Assembly: GCA_028293265.1 (NCBI GenBank)
Contig: JAQGPB010000094.1
Span: 1-5,534 of the forward strand
DNA length: 5,534 bases
DNA from: Pedosphaera sp.
Lineage (GTDB): Bacteria; Verrucomicrobiota; Verrucomicrobiae; Limisphaerales; Pedosphaeraceae
Direction of reading: 5' to 3'
Numbering within the stretch: the stretch's first letter is position 1; each line of letters starts with the position of its first letter. The position numbers were made by a program, and so were the translations under genes. Below the pieces are notes generated by a model that worked only from the letters and a program-made list of their open reading frames with translations, searched no databases and was not told the DNA's origin. Positions 4,898 through 5,534 of the stretch are shown here, in pieces.

Positions 4898-5534
4898 TTA
4901 GCAGTATACTAACAACGATTGGGAAATCGGGTTGATGCGATTGTGGTTGATCAGCTTGTCAATGTAAGTGGCGGTCAATCTCTGGCCGTCGGGAATGAGC
5001 AAGATGCCGGTGGCCGTGTAGATGCCCTGCGCCAGCACCATGCCGGGCTGCAAATCCGAGAGCAGGATTTCGCGCTTTTTTCCGGGCACCACCGCCTTGG
5101 GCAGCGACCGCAAAAAGACTCGCACGGCCTCGGGGTCAAAATCTGAACCGCTGCCCTGGCTGATCAAGTCGGCGGCGGCCTGGCCGGTCAGGTTGCTTTC
5201 CGCGTAAGCCACGGCCACGGCGAGCAGGCGCGCCAGCCAGGGAATGTTTTCCCCGCTCAGCTTGTCGGGATAACCGCTCCCATCGAACCGCTCGTGCTGC
5301 GCCCGGATGGTCGGAGCAACTCCTTCGAGGTGATGGGCAAATTTGGCAAGTTCAGCGCCAAAAATGGGATGATGCTCGACCAATGCGCGTTCAGCGTCGT
5401 TCAAATCGGCGGGCGATTCTACCCAGCGCTTGATCATCTGCCGCGGCACACCTACGAGGCCGATGTCGTGAATCCACGCGCTGATTTCCAGCGTCTGCCG
5501 CTGTTCGGGCGGCAGGTTGAGGCCTTGGGCCATC
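4898..5534 (-). CDS. HD-GYP domain protein with degenerate active site, C-terminal part (5' end outside window)
   Basis: HD-GYP domains are c-di-GMP phosphodiesterases, often the output part of response regulators. Numbering from the Met at 5531-5533, WIHDIGLVGVP (20-30), EHHPIFGAEL (53-62), QHERFDGSGYP (79-89) and IPWLARLLAVA (97-107) identify the domain. It normally begins some 30 residues earlier, so this Met is internal and the gene continues beyond 5534. Several usual residues are changed: HDIGK is HDIGL, HHE is QHE, and the ADxYDA motif reads AVAYAE, losing its metal-binding Asp. Hydrolysis is therefore doubtful, and a c-di-GMP sensing or protein-binding role is possible. After the domain (to about 145) a tail (about 155-211) contains LQPGMVLAQGIYT and GILLIPDGQRLT, a small domain that accompanies some HD-GYP proteins. 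No convincing terminator follows the TAA, so read-through into the glycosyltransferase operon is possible. Confidence 0.88.
   Translation of the reverse strand, partial: MAQGLNLPPEQRQTLEISAWIHDIGLVGVPRQMIKRWVESPADLNDAERALVEHHPIFGAELAKFAHHLEGVAPTIRAQHERFDGSGYPDKLSGENIPWLARLLAVAVAYAESNLTGQAAADLISQGSGSDFDPEAVRVFLRSLPKAVVPGKKREILLSDLQPGMVLAQGIYTATGILLIPDGQRLTATYIDKLINHNRINPISQSLLVYC

Overview
The window is densely packed bacterial DNA, G+C-rich by eye, with every credible gene on the minus strand. No tRNA, rRNA, CRISPR array, IS element or long repeat was seen. The gene families, gene style and GGAG-type ribosome binding sites suggest a free-living Gram-negative bacterium. A member of the Verrucomicrobiota/PVC group is my guess from gene style only; no taxonomic marker is present.

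In transcription order (high to low coordinates): (i) 4898-5534, the C-terminal part of an HD-GYP domain protein whose start lies outside the window and whose catalytic motif is degenerate; (ii) 4786-4897, a 112-bp gap with a small palindrome and repeated TGTCAC motifs, the only place for a promoter within the window; (iii) 3880-4785, a family 2 glycosyltransferase; (iv) 2732-3883, a Pol-beta-type nucleotidyltransferase-fold protein; (v) 1937-2722, an Sfp-type 4'-phosphopantetheinyl transferase; (vi) 459-1940, a WecG/TagA/CpsF (GT26) glycosyltransferase fused to two tandem STAS domains; (vii) 1-462, the N-terminal part of a GT4-type glycosyltransferase that starts at GTG and runs off the window.

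Genes iii to vii look like one operon: three of the four junctions are 4-base stop/start overlaps (ATGA, ATGA, GTGA) and the fourth gap is 9 bases. Three glycosyltransferases of different families point to assembly of a surface polysaccharide or glycolipid. The phosphopantetheinyl transferase implies that a carrier-protein pathway (fatty-acyl, polyketide or peptide) is linked to it or encoded nearby. The nucleotidyltransferase-fold protein has no assignable substrate.

The most unusual item is the GT26-STAS-STAS protein. It joins a glycan-building enzyme to two domains of the anti-anti-sigma type, both keeping the DSTGVG motif with its potentially phosphorylated serine. This suggests that polymer synthesis could be controlled by partner switching. 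Together with the adjacent degenerate HD-GYP protein, the locus may be a regulated glycoconjugate system; that reading is inference.
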